The notes under the pieces: generated by a model | Seen by the model: only the letters and a program-made list of their open reading frames with translations | What the model was told of the DNA's origin: nothing | Database searches by the model: none | Position numbers and translations under genes: made by a program | Assembly: GCA_009838515.1 (NCBI GenBank) | Contig: VXRL01000094.1 | Coordinates: forward strand, 30,191-94,190 | Length of the DNA stretch: 64,000 nucleotides | Reading direction: 5' to 3' | Source of the DNA: Terriglobia bacterium | GTDB taxonomy: Bacteria > Acidobacteriota > Terriglobia > Bryobacterales > UBA6623 | Shown: piece after piece, positions 27,098-37,564 of the stretch | Layout: each line of letters opens with the position of its first letter | Position numbering within the stretch: position 1 is the stretch's first letter

Positions 27098-27422
27098 TTG
27101 GTCTTGGACAATAGCATGCCTCTTCAGGTTGCGTTGGCAAGGCTTGGACGCTCGCTGCTGGGGATCCAATGTGGAGCGGTCCATGTTGGAGCCATCGATG
27201 AGGAGGAGCTCGTCGGCAGACTGTCGAAGACAGAGGTTCTGGACGGTCAAGGCATATGGATTGCGGAGGCAATCGGGCGGCTGGAGACTGGCGAAATCAC
27301 GTTTTGTGAGGGAGATCAGCGACAAGCGGATCACGCGTCGTTGGCGCAGTCGCTAGGCTCGAGACAACTGCTATGATTCGCACGGATCCGTAACGAACGG
27401 AACTGCCAGCCGTCCCCAAAAC

Positions 27423-29915
27423 ATGAGTGTTCTGCAAGACCTTCGGTACGCGCTTCGAATGCTAGCGCGGGCTCCGGTCTACACCGCGGTTGTGGTGGCT
27501 ACGCTCGCTCTCGGTATTGGGGCAAACACAGCCATCTATTCGCTTGTCGTCGCCACGGTGCTTCGTTCCGCGCCGTACGGCGAATCCGAACGGCTGGTAG
27601 CGGTGTGGACCCACTGGATCGGCTCCTCTGCTCTCCGAACGCCCTCTTCATGCCCGGACCTGCTGGATTGGCGCGATCGCTCCGAGGTCTTTGAGGAGTA
27701 CGGGTACTTCTTCCCCCGCCGCACTTACAACATGGGCGGCTCCGATCTGGAGCCTCAGCAAGTCCTTGGCGGCAGGATGTCCGCGTCGCTGCTCCCCATG
27801 CTGCGCGTCAGTCCCGTCCTAGGCCGGAATTTCCTACCCGAAGAGGACGTCGAGGGCGCGCGAACTGTCGCGATGCTCACGTACGGGTTTTGGCGCCAGC
27901 AATTCGGAGGCGACCCAGACATCATCGGCAAGAGTGTCCGCCTGGATCAGGTTCCGTTCGAAATCGTCGGCGTGCTGCCGGAAGAATTCCACATCGAAAG
28001 TCCGGCACCCAAGTTGTGGGTGCCGTTCTCGCAAGAGGGTGCTGTCGAGTCATTCGGTAGGCAGGTGTCCTGGCTGAACGTTATCGGCCGCTTGAATCCG
28101 GGCATCTCTGTCGGACAGGCATCGGCGGCTCTCGAAATCATCTCCGCTTCGAATCGAGAGCAGTTCCCCGAGACGAACGAACGCAGAGGCGTCTTCGTCG
28201 AGCCGTTGAGCGACGCGCTCGCGGCAGAAAGCAAGGAGAGCCTGTACCTGATCTGGGTCGCAGCCGGACTCGTCCTCTTAATTGCCTGTGTCAATGTCGC
28301 CAACCTGATGCTGGGTCGGCTGGCGGCCCGCGGCCAAGAGGTTGCTGTGCGTGCCGCAATCGGCGCTGGACGCGGCCGCCTTGCCCGCCAGTTTCTTACG
28401 GAATCGCTCGTGCTCGCCGCCTTGGGCGGCGTGGCCGGGTTCTGCCTCGCGGTGCTTCAACTCGGACCGCTCGTGGCCGTCATTTCGCGCACCCTATGGG
28501 ACGGGCTCCCGCCTTACTTACAAGACGTTTCCGTTGATGTATCCGCCTTGGTGTTTGCCTTAGTGATCACTTGCGTCACTGGACTGCTATTTGGCAGCCT
28601 GCCTGCGCTTATGCAGTCGCAATCCAGAGTCACCGCGCGCATGTCTGCCGGAGATCGCGCCAAGGGCAGCCGATCACTCGTCCGAAACGTGCTTGTAGTG
28701 GCGCAAACTGCGCTCTCGATAACCCTGCTCGTCGGCGTGGGCGTAAGCCTCAGCGCATACCTGCGAGCGGAAGGCAGTGAACTGGGCTTCCCTGCCGATG
28801 AGGTTGCGGTCTTGCAGGTCGAATTGCCCCGCACTCAGTACGCCGTTAGTGGACGAATGGAAGCAGGACGGCGGATCTGGGCGATCCTACCTTCGGTTGA
28901 GACCGTCGGCCTCCGTCTTCGCGAGAGATTGGCGGCAATCCCTGGCGTAAGGGAAGTCGGACTCTCGTCGCAAGCACCACCGTACTGTTGTCGAGGTGCC
29001 GAGGTCGAGGTCTTGGGTGGAGACCAAGACCCTAGAGCTTACCGATACCCGAGATATCAGACCATCTCTCCGACCTACTTCGATGCGCTCGGAATCCCGA
29101 TCATCCAAGGAAGGGCCTTTCAGCCGGCGGACGGCCAGAACGTGGCTATCGTCAACCGCTCGTACGCCCTGAGACGGTTCGGGCAGGTGAACCCGGTTGG
29201 ACAGACCCTGCTTATCCATGGATGGAATCCCCACTTGAAGAACGCAGCGGTCATCGTGGGCGTTGTTGCGGATTCCCTGATTTCGCCTTGGCAGATCGAA
29301 GGTGCGTTGCCGCAGTTCTACCTGCCGTACGCCGGGCAGGCGGAAGAATCGCCGGGAAATATGCGCACCCAGCGATTGACTCTGTCTTACCTGATACGCA
29401 CCGCCGGGGACCCGGCATCGATCTTCGGGGAGGCAAAGCTGGTGGTTGCTGAGGAGTTGGGGGATTTGCCCGTTGCCAAACTGGCCACTTTGGAGAGCGA
29501 GTTCGCCGGCTTGCTGCGCCCGGCCCAGATGATGGCGAGCCTGCTGGGAGGGCTATCGCTGCTTGCAGTCCTGCTAACTGCCATCGGCCTATACGGCGTA
29601 GTCGCCTATTCGGTCGGCCAGCGGAAGCGAGAGTTCGGCGTAAGGCTTGCCTTGGGCGAGGTGCCGCGGCGCTTAATGCTGTCCGTGCTGCAGTCGAGCT
29701 GGCGCCTGACAGGGTACGGGATCCTCTGCGGAGGCGTGGCTGTGTTCGCCTTGGTCCCCGTGATGGAAGCGCAGATCTATCTCGTCGATGGAGATCAATT
29801 CGGTGCCTTTCTCGTCATGGCGCTAGTGCTTCTCGGTGTCGCGACGATCGCTGGATTCCTGCCCGCCTGGAGTGCGTCCAATCTCGATCCGATCAACGTA
29901 CTACGAGACGAGTAG
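27423..29915 (+). CDS. ADOP-type MacB-like permease (second of four)
   Basis: The 830-residue protein starts MSVLQDLRYALRMLARAP and VVVATLALGIGANTAIYSLV, the classic opening of acidobacterial duplicated orphan permeases. It contains two MacB periplasmic domain + FtsX core units (first FtsX around residues 280-410, second around 700-830, ending ...ASNLDPINVLRDE). No ATPase or PadR regulator is adjacent. It differs clearly in sequence from the other three copies, so they are old paralogues rather than recent duplicates. Confidence 0.88.
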   Translation: MSVLQDLRYALRMLARAPVYTAVVVATLALGIGANTAIYSLVVATVLRSAPYGESERLVAVWTHWIGSSALRTPSSCPDLLDWRDRSEVFEEYGYFFPRRTYNMGGSDLEPQQVLGGRMSASLLPMLRVSPVLGRNFLPEEDVEGARTVAMLTYGFWRQQFGGDPDIIGKSVRLDQVPFEIVGVLPEEFHIESPAPKLWVPFSQEGAVESFGRQVSWLNVIGRLNPGISVGQASAALEIISASNREQFPETNERRGVFVEPLSDALAAESKESLYLIWVAAGLVLLIACVNVANLMLGRLAARGQEVAVRAAIGAGRGRLARQFLTESLVLAALGGVAGFCLAVLQLGPLVAVISRTLWDGLPPYLQDVSVDVSALVFALVITCVTGLLFGSLPALMQSQSRVTARMSAGDRAKGSRSLVRNVLVVAQTALSITLLVGVGVSLSAYLRAEGSELGFPADEVAVLQVELPRTQYAVSGRMEAGRRIWAILPSVETVGLRLRERLAAIPGVREVGLSSQAPPYCCRGAEVEVLGGDQDPRAYRYPRYQTISPTYFDALGIPIIQGRAFQPADGQNVAIVNRSYALRRFGQVNPVGQTLLIHGWNPHLKNAAVIVGVVADSLISPWQIEGALPQFYLPYAGQAEESPGNMRTQRLTLSYLIRTAGDPASIFGEAKLVVAEELGDLPVAKLATLESEFAGLLRPAQMMASLLGGLSLLAVLLTAIGLYGVVAYSVGQRKREFGVRLALGEVPRRLMLSVLQSSWRLTGYGILCGGVAVFALVPVMEAQIYLVDGDQFGAFLVMALVLLGVATIAGFLPAWSASNLDPINVLRDE

Positions 29916-30282
29916 CTTCGCTCAGCCGTATTGGTTCCCGGACGAGGAGATCGGGAGGCAACACAAGCGTGGTTGCGTTCCAATGGTTTAGGAATTCGCT
30001 CGTCTCTGGATTCTTCATCCCGCGATGCTCTTGCAAATTTCCGACCGACGCGTAGGCTCCTACGAGTTCCTAGGAGAGAGCCGAGACCGGTAGATACACA
30101 GCAGCAACATACGTCGCGCTAAGGCAGGGGAACTGGTCGCAGAGTAGGTGCGCGCACTGGCACCTTGGCCCTCTCGCTACGATAATCGATTAGCTGGTGG
30201 GCTGGAGACCCGCATCCTGCCGCGTCGCGATTCCGAACCTACGTAAGCGCGGCTACAGATACGCGAGGATTCCAAGTGAAGC
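29916..30282. other. Intergenic region, no feature recognised
   Basis: These 367 bases lie between the convergent ADOP and S41 peptidase genes. A small hairpin (GTAGGCTCCTACG-like, near 30052-30064) is the only structure noticed; no coding sequence or strong terminator is apparent. Confidence 0.4.
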
Positions 30283-32184
30283 TCAGCGTTGCAGACGATC
30301 ATGCATTGCAACGATGGCCGCCTGCAAGACCGGGTCAATCCCCCGCGCAACGTCCTCGATGGTGCGCTCCACAGGTACATTGGGGCGAACCCCCACGCCA
30401 ACGAATTCCGTCCCGTCGGGAAATCGGTCCCATTTGGTGCAAATCGAGACAGCAGCCTGATAGATGGGAACGACAATCGGCTGTCCGGTCGAGCCGCCTG
30501 TGGCAGAACCTACGAGGACCGCTCGTTTCGTTGCCTTCAGAGGAACGAGGAAGTCTTCGGCGGCACTAAAGGTTCTCGGTCCAATCAGCACAGCGACAGG
30601 GCCAGTGAAGGCCGAATCCCCCCTAGGTTCGATCACGCCGGAATCGCCGCCTTCGTGCCATTCACTAGGCCGGCCCCATGCTTCAAACGTCGGTCGGTAG
30701 AGCCGAGTTCGCCAAGTCGAGGTTTCTCCAATCTGATCCTCGATCAGTCGAGCGATTATGGCGAATCCGTTTCCGGTCGAGCCGCCGCCGTTTTCTCGAA
30801 TGTCGAGGATCAGTGCCTTCGACGCTGCGATTCGACCAAAATGCTCGTCGAACTCTTCCACGATGCGATCGCTACCGAACGAATTCAGCGCCACATAGGA
30901 GATGCCGTCCTCAAGCTCCCTGTATTCGAGGCGAGGCCTAGAGAGCCACGGGGCTGCCGACCGATTTTCTTGGAGATTGCGATTCAGCCTGATTGTCCGA
31001 GGCTCGCGGTTCGGCTCTCGCAATATGACTGTAGCGGTGTCCCCAGCCGGTCCCTGCAGTAGGCTGCGATAGGCACGGTCCCGGCGGTCATGCGGCGTAG
31101 ACGCAGAGATGCGGCGCAAGCGCTGCTCGAGCAGATCCTCGAAAGGGACCCCGTCCACTTCAATGATTTCGGCACCGACCGCGATTCCGGCCTGTACCAA
31201 TTCCGGGGTGTCACCCACCTCGGTTACTACCGGCCGCCCTTCCACTGATTCGATTCGCAGAACCGGAATGTCATTCTGCCCGATGCTTCCCAAGAGCCTG
31301 GTATGGCCGTCCTCTAGCAGTGCAAGCGCCTCTTCCACCAAGCCCAAGTACTCCGCATGCGATTCAGCCCGAGCAACCCGGGGCAGGTACGAGGGCAGAA
31401 TACCTTCCCAGTCAACATTAGGTCGCTGATCCAAGAAAACAAAGTTCTGCTTGACGGCGCTCCACATCTTCGCGAAACCCGCCATGCGCAGGTCCCGAAT
31501 CTCGGCGTCGGTCGGACGAGCTTTGGGAATGTAGCCGACAAAATCCGGCGCGACAATCGACCTAGCCAAGGCCTCTGTCGCCGTCAGAACCTCATCAATC
31601 GCCGCGCTAGCTTCTTGAGCCCGTTCAGGGGGATTTTCTTCCTCATAGCTCAAGACAAAGGGGAGGTCCCGCCCGATATTCACCAAGTACTCATCTTTCA
31701 GTATTAGGATGCTGATGCCGTTTGGCTCCTCCATGCTCGTTGTGAAGAATGCAAAGTGATCCTGCGTGTAGATTCCCGAGTGCCACTGCCGGCTGCGCTG
31801 GAAGACGGCGCGAGCCGAATCGACATCTGAGAACCGGACAATGTCAGCCCATTTCTTCTGTTCGGAGTCCGAGTAGTGGTGACCCCACTCTATCCCGTCC
31901 AAGACGAGGTGCTTGACTCCCACCCGAATCCTTGGCGAAGCACCATCTTGCGGGGCTGAGGTCTCGTCGAGGTACATCGGAATTCCTGCTTGCCGCAGTG
32001 ATTGGCCGATAGATTGGCCAGATGCGTCAAGGTCTTCCCGGAGGCGCATACGCTTGATCGATTCAACAAGGTCGGTGGACTGCCTGCTGATTCCTGAAAC
32101 CAAGTCGCTGAAGGACGGACTCTCCGCACTGCTCAAAGGCGATAGGCCGGCACACAGAAAGACAGCCATTGCGCGCTGCGACAT
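30283..32184 (-). CDS. Secreted S41-family peptidase
   Basis: The protein of about 633 residues begins with a signal peptide (MSQRAMAVFLCAGLSPLSSA from ATG 32184; an ATG at 32220 is the alternative). The C-terminal part is an S41 (tail-specific protease / tricorn-like) catalytic domain with a PDZ-like segment (VEGRPVVTEVGDTPELVQAG), VALNSFGSD, ILDIRENGGGSTGNGF, and the nucleophile region GPRTFSAAEDFLVPLK followed by GSATGGSTGQP. The N-terminal 250 residues are unassigned. It probably degrades periplasmic or extracellular proteins. It is a single-gene unit facing away from the next ADOP gene. Confidence 0.82.
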   Translation of the reverse strand: MSQRAMAVFLCAGLSPLSSAESPSFSDLVSGISRQSTDLVESIKRMRLREDLDASGQSIGQSLRQAGIPMYLDETSAPQDGASPRIRVGVKHLVLDGIEWGHHYSDSEQKKWADIVRFSDVDSARAVFQRSRQWHSGIYTQDHFAFFTTSMEEPNGISILILKDEYLVNIGRDLPFVLSYEEENPPERAQEASAAIDEVLTATEALARSIVAPDFVGYIPKARPTDAEIRDLRMAGFAKMWSAVKQNFVFLDQRPNVDWEGILPSYLPRVARAESHAEYLGLVEEALALLEDGHTRLLGSIGQNDIPVLRIESVEGRPVVTEVGDTPELVQAGIAVGAEIIEVDGVPFEDLLEQRLRRISASTPHDRRDRAYRSLLQGPAGDTATVILREPNREPRTIRLNRNLQENRSAAPWLSRPRLEYRELEDGISYVALNSFGSDRIVEEFDEHFGRIAASKALILDIRENGGGSTGNGFAIIARLIEDQIGETSTWRTRLYRPTFEAWGRPSEWHEGGDSGVIEPRGDSAFTGPVAVLIGPRTFSAAEDFLVPLKATKRAVLVGSATGGSTGQPIVVPIYQAAVSICTKWDRFPDGTEFVGVGVRPNVPVERTIEDVARGIDPVLQAAIVAMHDRLQR

Positions 32185-32431
32185 GCGATTTGCTGAGGCT
32201 GGAAAACACTTCGGACTCACTTGCGCACCTCCGCGAAAACCTTAGACGTTACGATCAGCCATCCGGTTAGCAAACGGACGAAACCTTCAGGACGGCTGTC
32301 ACACGCCCTCCCGCAATCGGTGCGACGTGGTCGATCCCAAATTGGAAGAAGGGCACACGTCGCTAGCGTGTGGCCAACGTCAAGTCCCCCGCGGTCCGCC
32401 AGAGTAGTTGCCGGCCAACCTCCAGACTGAT

Positions 32432-32482
32432 CCGAGTTCCCGTCGAATCGAGATCTCTATCGGACCCAGTCTTGCTCTGCGA
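32432..32482 (+). pseudogene. Short relic of a HAD phosphatase gene
   Basis: About 51 bases align by eye with the HAD gene at 22700-22755 with roughly 11 mismatches; translated in the matching frame it gives PSSRRIEISIGPSLALR against PNPRRIEIAIGSGLTLR in the intact gene. Nothing on either side continues the similarity. It is the only gene trace seen in the 508-base gap 32221-32728. Confidence 0.45.
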
Positions 32483-32740
32483 CTATGTGCGCGGTCGCAT
32501 TTCAACGAGAGACAAGCCTGAAGGGAACCCCCGGGCGACCGCTCATTGGCTGTGAAAGGCCGTTCGAAGGGGTTGAAGCCCCGCCTGCAAGATCGTCGCT
32601 CGGATGGCCACGAGGCGCTGATAGCCTGAGGCAAACTCAATCTTCTGATTTGTCGTCCTAGTGGTCCTATCGCCCAGCGAGAGGGCCTCGAAGCGAGGCG
32701 CTGAGCTCTAGATCGTGCGACCGCGCCATTGGGGGAGGTG

Positions 32741-35227
32741 ATGACTGCGTCACGGCGGGCATATCAATCCCGGACACCGTCGTCGCGAAGCTGGGCCGAA
32801 CATTTCGTTTGCGCCTGGCGGTCCTTGGCGAAGGCACCGGCATTCACGGTCCCGTCGGCACTGACGATCGCGCTCGGGATCGGCGCGACGACCGCCGTCT
32901 TCAGCTTGGTCTATGCGGTGCTGCTGAGACCCTTTCCATACCCGGATGCAGACCGAATGGTGCGCGTGTTCACGGTGGCGGAGAAGGAGCAGGGCGCCGA
33001 GCGCAACTGCTCGCTGCTGGACATCGAGGAGTACAACCGACGCTCGCGCACGGTTGAGAACGTGGGAGGTTACGTGGTCTCCGATTTGCAGATCACCGGC
33101 GAGGGCGGAGCCGAGCCGGTGGTGGTTGCGCGGCTGAACCAAGAGGTGCTCCGCGCCGTCGGCGTGCGGCCGGTGCTGGGACGCTTGTTCACGGCGGAAG
33201 AGGACCGCAAGGGCGGTCCGGTCAACAAGGCGCTGCTGAGCCACGGTCTTTGGCAGGCTCGCTACGGCGGATCGCGGGACGTGCTCGGACGCATGATTCA
33301 CCTGCCTTCGGGTGGGCACGAGGTCATCGGCGTCATGCCCGCCGGCTACGGCTATCCCGACCGCGCCACCGTGTGGGCGACGATGGAGAGCTGGTATGCG
33401 CTGGGGTTGGAGCGGTACAGCACCAAGCAGCGCGACCAGCGATGGTATGCGACGGTGGCCCGATTAGCGCCTGATGTGACGCTTGGGCAGGCCCAACAGG
33501 AGATGTCGGATGTCGCGCGGCAGTTGGCCGACGAGTTCCCCTCGACCAACGCCGGCGTGGACGTGCGCTTGGTGCGTCTGCGGGATGCCGAAGTCGGCGC
33601 TGTAGAGCCCTATCTTTACCTCCTCGCGGGAGGCGTCGGCCTCCTCTTGTTGATCTGTATCTTCAACGTGGCCAACCTGCTGCTGGTGCGCCTGCTGGCT
33701 CGCGAAAAGCAGTACGTCCTCCAGGCGGCCTTGGGCGCCGGACGCATCGAGTTGGCGAAGGGGCTGTTGGCCGAGAGCCTTCTGCTGGCCCTAGCCGGAG
33801 GCGCTGGCGGAGCGCTGATTGCATGGGTTTCGGTGACTGGCTTCCAGACGCTCTTGCCGGATTCGCTTCCGGCTTGGATGCACATCGAGGTCGACCTTTA
33901 CGTGCTCGCGTTCTGCTTCGCAGCCACGCTGGCGGCCGGGATCGTGCTCGGGTTCGCCCCAGCGATCATCGGCTCACGCGTCAATCTGGCCGACGCCCTG
34001 AAAGAAGGTGCTCGCGGAAGCTCAGCGGGATCGCGGGGACGTTCGGCGTTAGTGGTCGCCGAGGTCGCCCTGTCGCTGCTTTTGCTCCTCGGTGCAGGAT
34101 TGCTGATGAAGACGTTCTTGCAGATGCAGCAGGCCGACCATGGATTCGAGGCCGAAAACCTTCTCATCGCAAATGTGCGCAACAACTCGTTTTCGAAGGC
34201 GGACAGAGCCGAGCGAGCCGCGCTGCTGGCAAGCTATCACCAGCGCATCCTCGACCGATTGCAGGCGATCCCTGGAGTGCGCAGCGCGGCCGTGACCAAC
34301 CGCCTGCCGTATGGGGGACGTGATCTGCGCAACGGGCGGTTGCGCGTACAGGGGCGAGCGGAAGAGGAGACGCAGTTTCTCCTGCCCGTGGCGGGCGCAG
34401 ATGTTTCGTGGGACTACTTCCAGACAATGGGCATCCCGCTGCTCGCGGGCCGTTTCTTCGAGCCGACGGACAGCAGCGACGGGGCGCCGGTTGTGATCGT
34501 GAACGAGGTCGGGGCGGAGGCGCTGTTCGGTGGCGAGAACCCGATCGGTCGAATGGTCCAGTGGGGCGATACCGTCGGCCCCAGCAATCCTTACTGTCGA
34601 GTCGTCGGCATGGTCGCGGACGTGAGGCACAGCGGCGTGGAGCGGGACGCGATCGAGCTGTACTACCCCTACACTCAGTGGCCGGTGAGCGGAGGGTACT
34701 ACGCCCTGCGAACGAGCCTCGACCGAGCGGCGGTAGCGGAATCGATCCGCACCGTGGTGCGCGAAAGCGATCCCAACGGAGTCATTGTGTCGATCAAGAC
34801 CATGAGCGAGCGCATCAATGAGGCGCTTTGGCAGCGGCGGCTTTGGGGGGTACTCTTTACGGCCTTCGCCTGTCTGGCGATGCTGCTGGCTGCGGTGGGC
34901 GTCTACGGCTTGCTGAGTTACAGCGTCTCGCAGAGACGGCGGGACATCGGCATTCTGCTCGCGCTCGGGGCCGCCCCATCCGGCGTGAGAGCGATGGTCG
35001 TTCGCCAAGGCATGGTGCTCGTGGGCGCGGGCTTGGCGCTAGGGCTCCTGCTGTCGGTCGGCGGGTCGAGGCTGATCGCACATCTGCTGGTCGACGTGGC
35101 TATGTACGATTGCTCGACCTACGCGGCCGTGATGGCGGTTTTGGTCGTGGCGGGCTTGGCGGCGTCGGTTTGGCCCGCGATTCGGGCCTCGCGGCTGGAT
35201 CCGGCGCACGCCCTGAGGATCGACTGA
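32741..35227 (+). CDS. ADOP-type MacB-like permease (third of four)
   Basis: The roughly 828-residue protein has the ADOP layout: first helix ALTIALGIGATTAVFSLVYA, MacB periplasmic domain, FtsX core near residues 285-415 (LLLICIFNVANLLLVRLLAR), then the second unit ending ASRLDPAHALRID. A very strong GGGGGAGG ends two bases before ATG 32741; TTG 32729 is the alternative start and would space better from no visible site, so the exact start is uncertain. The binding-protein gene of an ABC importer starts 2 bases after its stop, which suggests co-transcription with that operon. Confidence 0.86.
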   Translation: MTASRRAYQSRTPSSRSWAEHFVCAWRSLAKAPAFTVPSALTIALGIGATTAVFSLVYAVLLRPFPYPDADRMVRVFTVAEKEQGAERNCSLLDIEEYNRRSRTVENVGGYVVSDLQITGEGGAEPVVVARLNQEVLRAVGVRPVLGRLFTAEEDRKGGPVNKALLSHGLWQARYGGSRDVLGRMIHLPSGGHEVIGVMPAGYGYPDRATVWATMESWYALGLERYSTKQRDQRWYATVARLAPDVTLGQAQQEMSDVARQLADEFPSTNAGVDVRLVRLRDAEVGAVEPYLYLLAGGVGLLLLICIFNVANLLLVRLLAREKQYVLQAALGAGRIELAKGLLAESLLLALAGGAGGALIAWVSVTGFQTLLPDSLPAWMHIEVDLYVLAFCFAATLAAGIVLGFAPAIIGSRVNLADALKEGARGSSAGSRGRSALVVAEVALSLLLLLGAGLLMKTFLQMQQADHGFEAENLLIANVRNNSFSKADRAERAALLASYHQRILDRLQAIPGVRSAAVTNRLPYGGRDLRNGRLRVQGRAEEETQFLLPVAGADVSWDYFQTMGIPLLAGRFFEPTDSSDGAPVVIVNEVGAEALFGGENPIGRMVQWGDTVGPSNPYCRVVGMVADVRHSGVERDAIELYYPYTQWPVSGGYYALRTSLDRAAVAESIRTVVRESDPNGVIVSIKTMSERINEALWQRRLWGVLFTAFACLAMLLAAVGVYGLLSYSVSQRRRDIGILLALGAAPSGVRAMVVRQGMVLVGAGLALGLLLSVGGSRLIAHLLVDVAMYDCSTYAAVMAVLVVAGLAASVWPAIRASRLDPAHALRID

Positions 35228-35229
35228 GC

Positions 35230-36450
35230 ATGCGCGCGCTGCTGCTCATCGCGGCGCTTGCCTGTGCGGCCTGCCATCAGACTGCGGTGCGGCCGGCCTC
35301 CGACTGGCCGGCGGCTGATCCAGCGCTCCTCGGCGCGGTGAACCTTGAGGCGGGCTGCATTGCGGATTTCGATCCGGAGATCGACTATTTCCCGCACAAG
35401 ACCAAGTTTCGCCGCTCGGCGCAGTTGGAGGTTCGCTACCACGGCTTCTACAAGGAGGTCTTGTTTACGCCAGCGGTGGATAACAAGGAGGTGCTCCGCT
35501 ACGCGCTCGCTCAATGCGGCGCGCCGGCACCTCCGGGCTTCCCGCCCGCGCGAGTGATCCAGATTCCGATTCGGCGCTTCACCACAGGCAGCTCAAGCAT
35601 CTTCTCCGCCGTCACCTTGCTCGGCATCGAAGACCGGCTGGCCGGCGTCCCCAATCGCTTCAGGATCACCGAGCCGACGATCCGCAAGCTTGCGATCGAG
35701 CGCGAGATCCCGGAGGTCAGCGGCGGGACGCACTCCAATATCGAACTAGCGATGGCAGTGGACCCCGACGTGCACTTCACGTTCTATTCGGCCTACCCGG
35801 AGTTCAATCTTCATCCCAAGTTGTGGGAGGTAGGCGTGACGGCGTTTCCGATGGCCGACCACATGGAGATGACTCCGCTTGGCCGCTCGGAGTGGGTGAA
35901 GCTGCTGGCCTTGCTCACCAATCGCGAAGCGCGCGCCAACGATTGGTTCGACAAGGCGGAGCGGGACTACGAGGCCGTGCGCGCGTTGACCGCCGACGTC
36001 TCGCATCGCCCGCCTGTGCTCTACGGCACGCCCGATTCACGCGACTTCTGGCAAGTCCGTGGCGACCGCAACTACTTTGCGCAGCTCGTGCGAGACGCCG
36101 GCGGGGAGTATTTCTGGGAGCGCGGGGGAGCGAGCAGTTGGGAACACGCTGCCTATGAAGATGCGCTCTACCGGTCGGCGGACACGCTCCTGTGGGTGGG
36201 GATCACGGGGCTGGCCGGCGTCGAATCGGTCGATCAGCTGGTGGCCAACGATGGTCGTTTCGCCTGGCTACGGCCCGTACAGATGGAACGCGTTTACGCT
36301 TTGGACCGCGGCGAGGCGGGCGCTTGGAGCCCGCGATGGACCGACCAAAGCCTCGACAAGCCCGAGCGCGCCCTCGCGGATCTGGTGCGTGTGATCCATC
36401 CGGAGATCGCCGTCGAGCACGAGGGGTACTTCATCCGACCGCTCGACTGA
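35230..36450 (+). CDS. ABC transporter substrate-binding lipoprotein (iron/cobalamin type)
   Basis: The 406-residue protein has a lipoprotein signal (LLLIAALACAAC, residues about 4-15) and a class III (BtuF/FepB/FhuD-type) binding fold: RFRITEPTIRKLAIER..., NIELAMAVDPDVHFTFYSAY, WVKLLALLTNREARANDWFDK, and LYRSADTLLWVGITG. It captures an iron-siderophore or corrinoid ligand for the FecCD-type permease and ATPase encoded next. It starts 2 bases after the ADOP stop; the permease starts 22 bases after its own stop. The ligand cannot be told from sequence. Confidence 0.8.
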   Translation: MRALLLIAALACAACHQTAVRPASDWPAADPALLGAVNLEAGCIADFDPEIDYFPHKTKFRRSAQLEVRYHGFYKEVLFTPAVDNKEVLRYALAQCGAPAPPGFPPARVIQIPIRRFTTGSSSIFSAVTLLGIEDRLAGVPNRFRITEPTIRKLAIEREIPEVSGGTHSNIELAMAVDPDVHFTFYSAYPEFNLHPKLWEVGVTAFPMADHMEMTPLGRSEWVKLLALLTNREARANDWFDKAERDYEAVRALTADVSHRPPVLYGTPDSRDFWQVRGDRNYFAQLVRDAGGEYFWERGGASSWEHAAYEDALYRSADTLLWVGITGLAGVESVDQLVANDGRFAWLRPVQMERVYALDRGEAGAWSPRWTDQSLDKPERALADLVRVIHPEIAVEHEGYFIRPLD

Positions 36451-36472
36451 GAGCCGCAGAGAGACTCGAACA

Positions 36473-37561
36473 ATGCCGCAAGCCGCATCGGCAAGCGCTG
36501 AGCAAGCGCCCTCTCGCGCCGCGAATCGTCGGCCGTCGTGGTTGGCCTATTCGGGGCTTGCAGCGGCGATCGCCGCTGTGTTTTTCCTAGAACTGACGTT
36601 GGGCGCGGTCAGTATCGCCTGGCGCGACGTGTTGGCGGCGCTGACGGGCGGAGAGGCTTCGACCGAAGTCGTGCGTCCGATCGTGCTGAATTTCCGGCTT
36701 CCGCGCGCGCTGAATGCGTTGGTTTCCGGGGCGGCCCTAGGCACGTGCGGGCTCATCTTGCAGACGGTCTTCCGCAACCCGCTCGCGGACCCCTTCATCT
36801 TGGGGGTCGTGTTCGGCGCCCGGTTCGGGGTGGCCCTGCTGGTGGTGATCACGGGCACGGCGGGGAATGCGCTGTTGTTCAAGTACGGGGTGCTCGGCGA
36901 CTTCGCCATGGCGCTGGCGTCGGCGCTCGGAACTGTGTTGGTGCTCGGGCTGCTGCTTGCACTCTCGCGGAGGGTGAGCACGGTGACGCTGCTGGTGGCC
37001 GGGCTGATGCTGGGGTATCTGTTCACCGGTTTGATCAGTGTGGTGATGCACTTCGTGGACGAGAGCCAAGCGCGGGCGTTCACCTCGTGGAGCGACGGCA
37101 GCTTCGCCGGGGCGACCTTCCAGCAGCTTCAGATCCTCGTTCCGTTGGTGGCGGTCGGGCTTGTATTGGCTTGGCTGCAGGTGAAGCCGCTGAACTCGTT
37201 GCTGCTCGGGGAGAGCTACGCGCAGTCGCTGGGCCTGAGCGTGGAGCGAACGCGGCAGCTGACGTTCCTCGTTCTTGCCGTGCTTGTGGGAACAGTGACC
37301 GCGTTCTGCGGTCCGGTGGCCTTTATCGGCATCGTGACGGCACACCTTTGCCGGCTCCTGTTTCGAACGGCGGACCATGCCGTGCTGCTGCCGGCCGTGA
37401 TGCTGATGGGCGCGCTATTCGCGCTCTCGGCGGACTTGATCACGCATCTTCCGTGGTCCCGACACTTCCTCCACATGAACGCGGTGAACGGCCTGATCGG
37501 CGCGCCGATCGTATTGTGGGCGCTTCTCGATCGCCGCCACGCGCGGAGCCTGGAGCTATAG
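36473..37561 (+). CDS. FecCD/BtuC-family ABC permease
   Basis: The 362-residue membrane protein has the FecCD pattern of about ten helices, with conserved segments LNFRLPRALNALVSGAALGT, GLILQTVFRNPLADPFILG and GPVAFIGIVTAHLCRLLF, and the coupling-helix region GESYAQSLGLSVERTRQL. It imports iron-siderophore, heme or cobalamin with the binding protein upstream and the ATPase that starts 3 bases downstream. All three genes form one tight operon. Confidence 0.9.
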   Translation: MPQAASASAEQAPSRAANRRPSWLAYSGLAAAIAAVFFLELTLGAVSIAWRDVLAALTGGEASTEVVRPIVLNFRLPRALNALVSGAALGTCGLILQTVFRNPLADPFILGVVFGARFGVALLVVITGTAGNALLFKYGVLGDFAMALASALGTVLVLGLLLALSRRVSTVTLLVAGLMLGYLFTGLISVVMHFVDESQARAFTSWSDGSFAGATFQQLQILVPLVAVGLVLAWLQVKPLNSLLLGESYAQSLGLSVERTRQLTFLVLAVLVGTVTAFCGPVAFIGIVTAHLCRLLFRTADHAVLLPAVMLMGALFALSADLITHLPWSRHFLHMNAVNGLIGAPIVLWALLDRRHARSLEL

Positions 37562-37564
37562 GCG

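Noticed and set aside
32380..32640. Minus-strand 86-codon frame in the gap before the third ADOP
   Set aside because: No motifs; the opposite strand carries a better-supported HAD relic.
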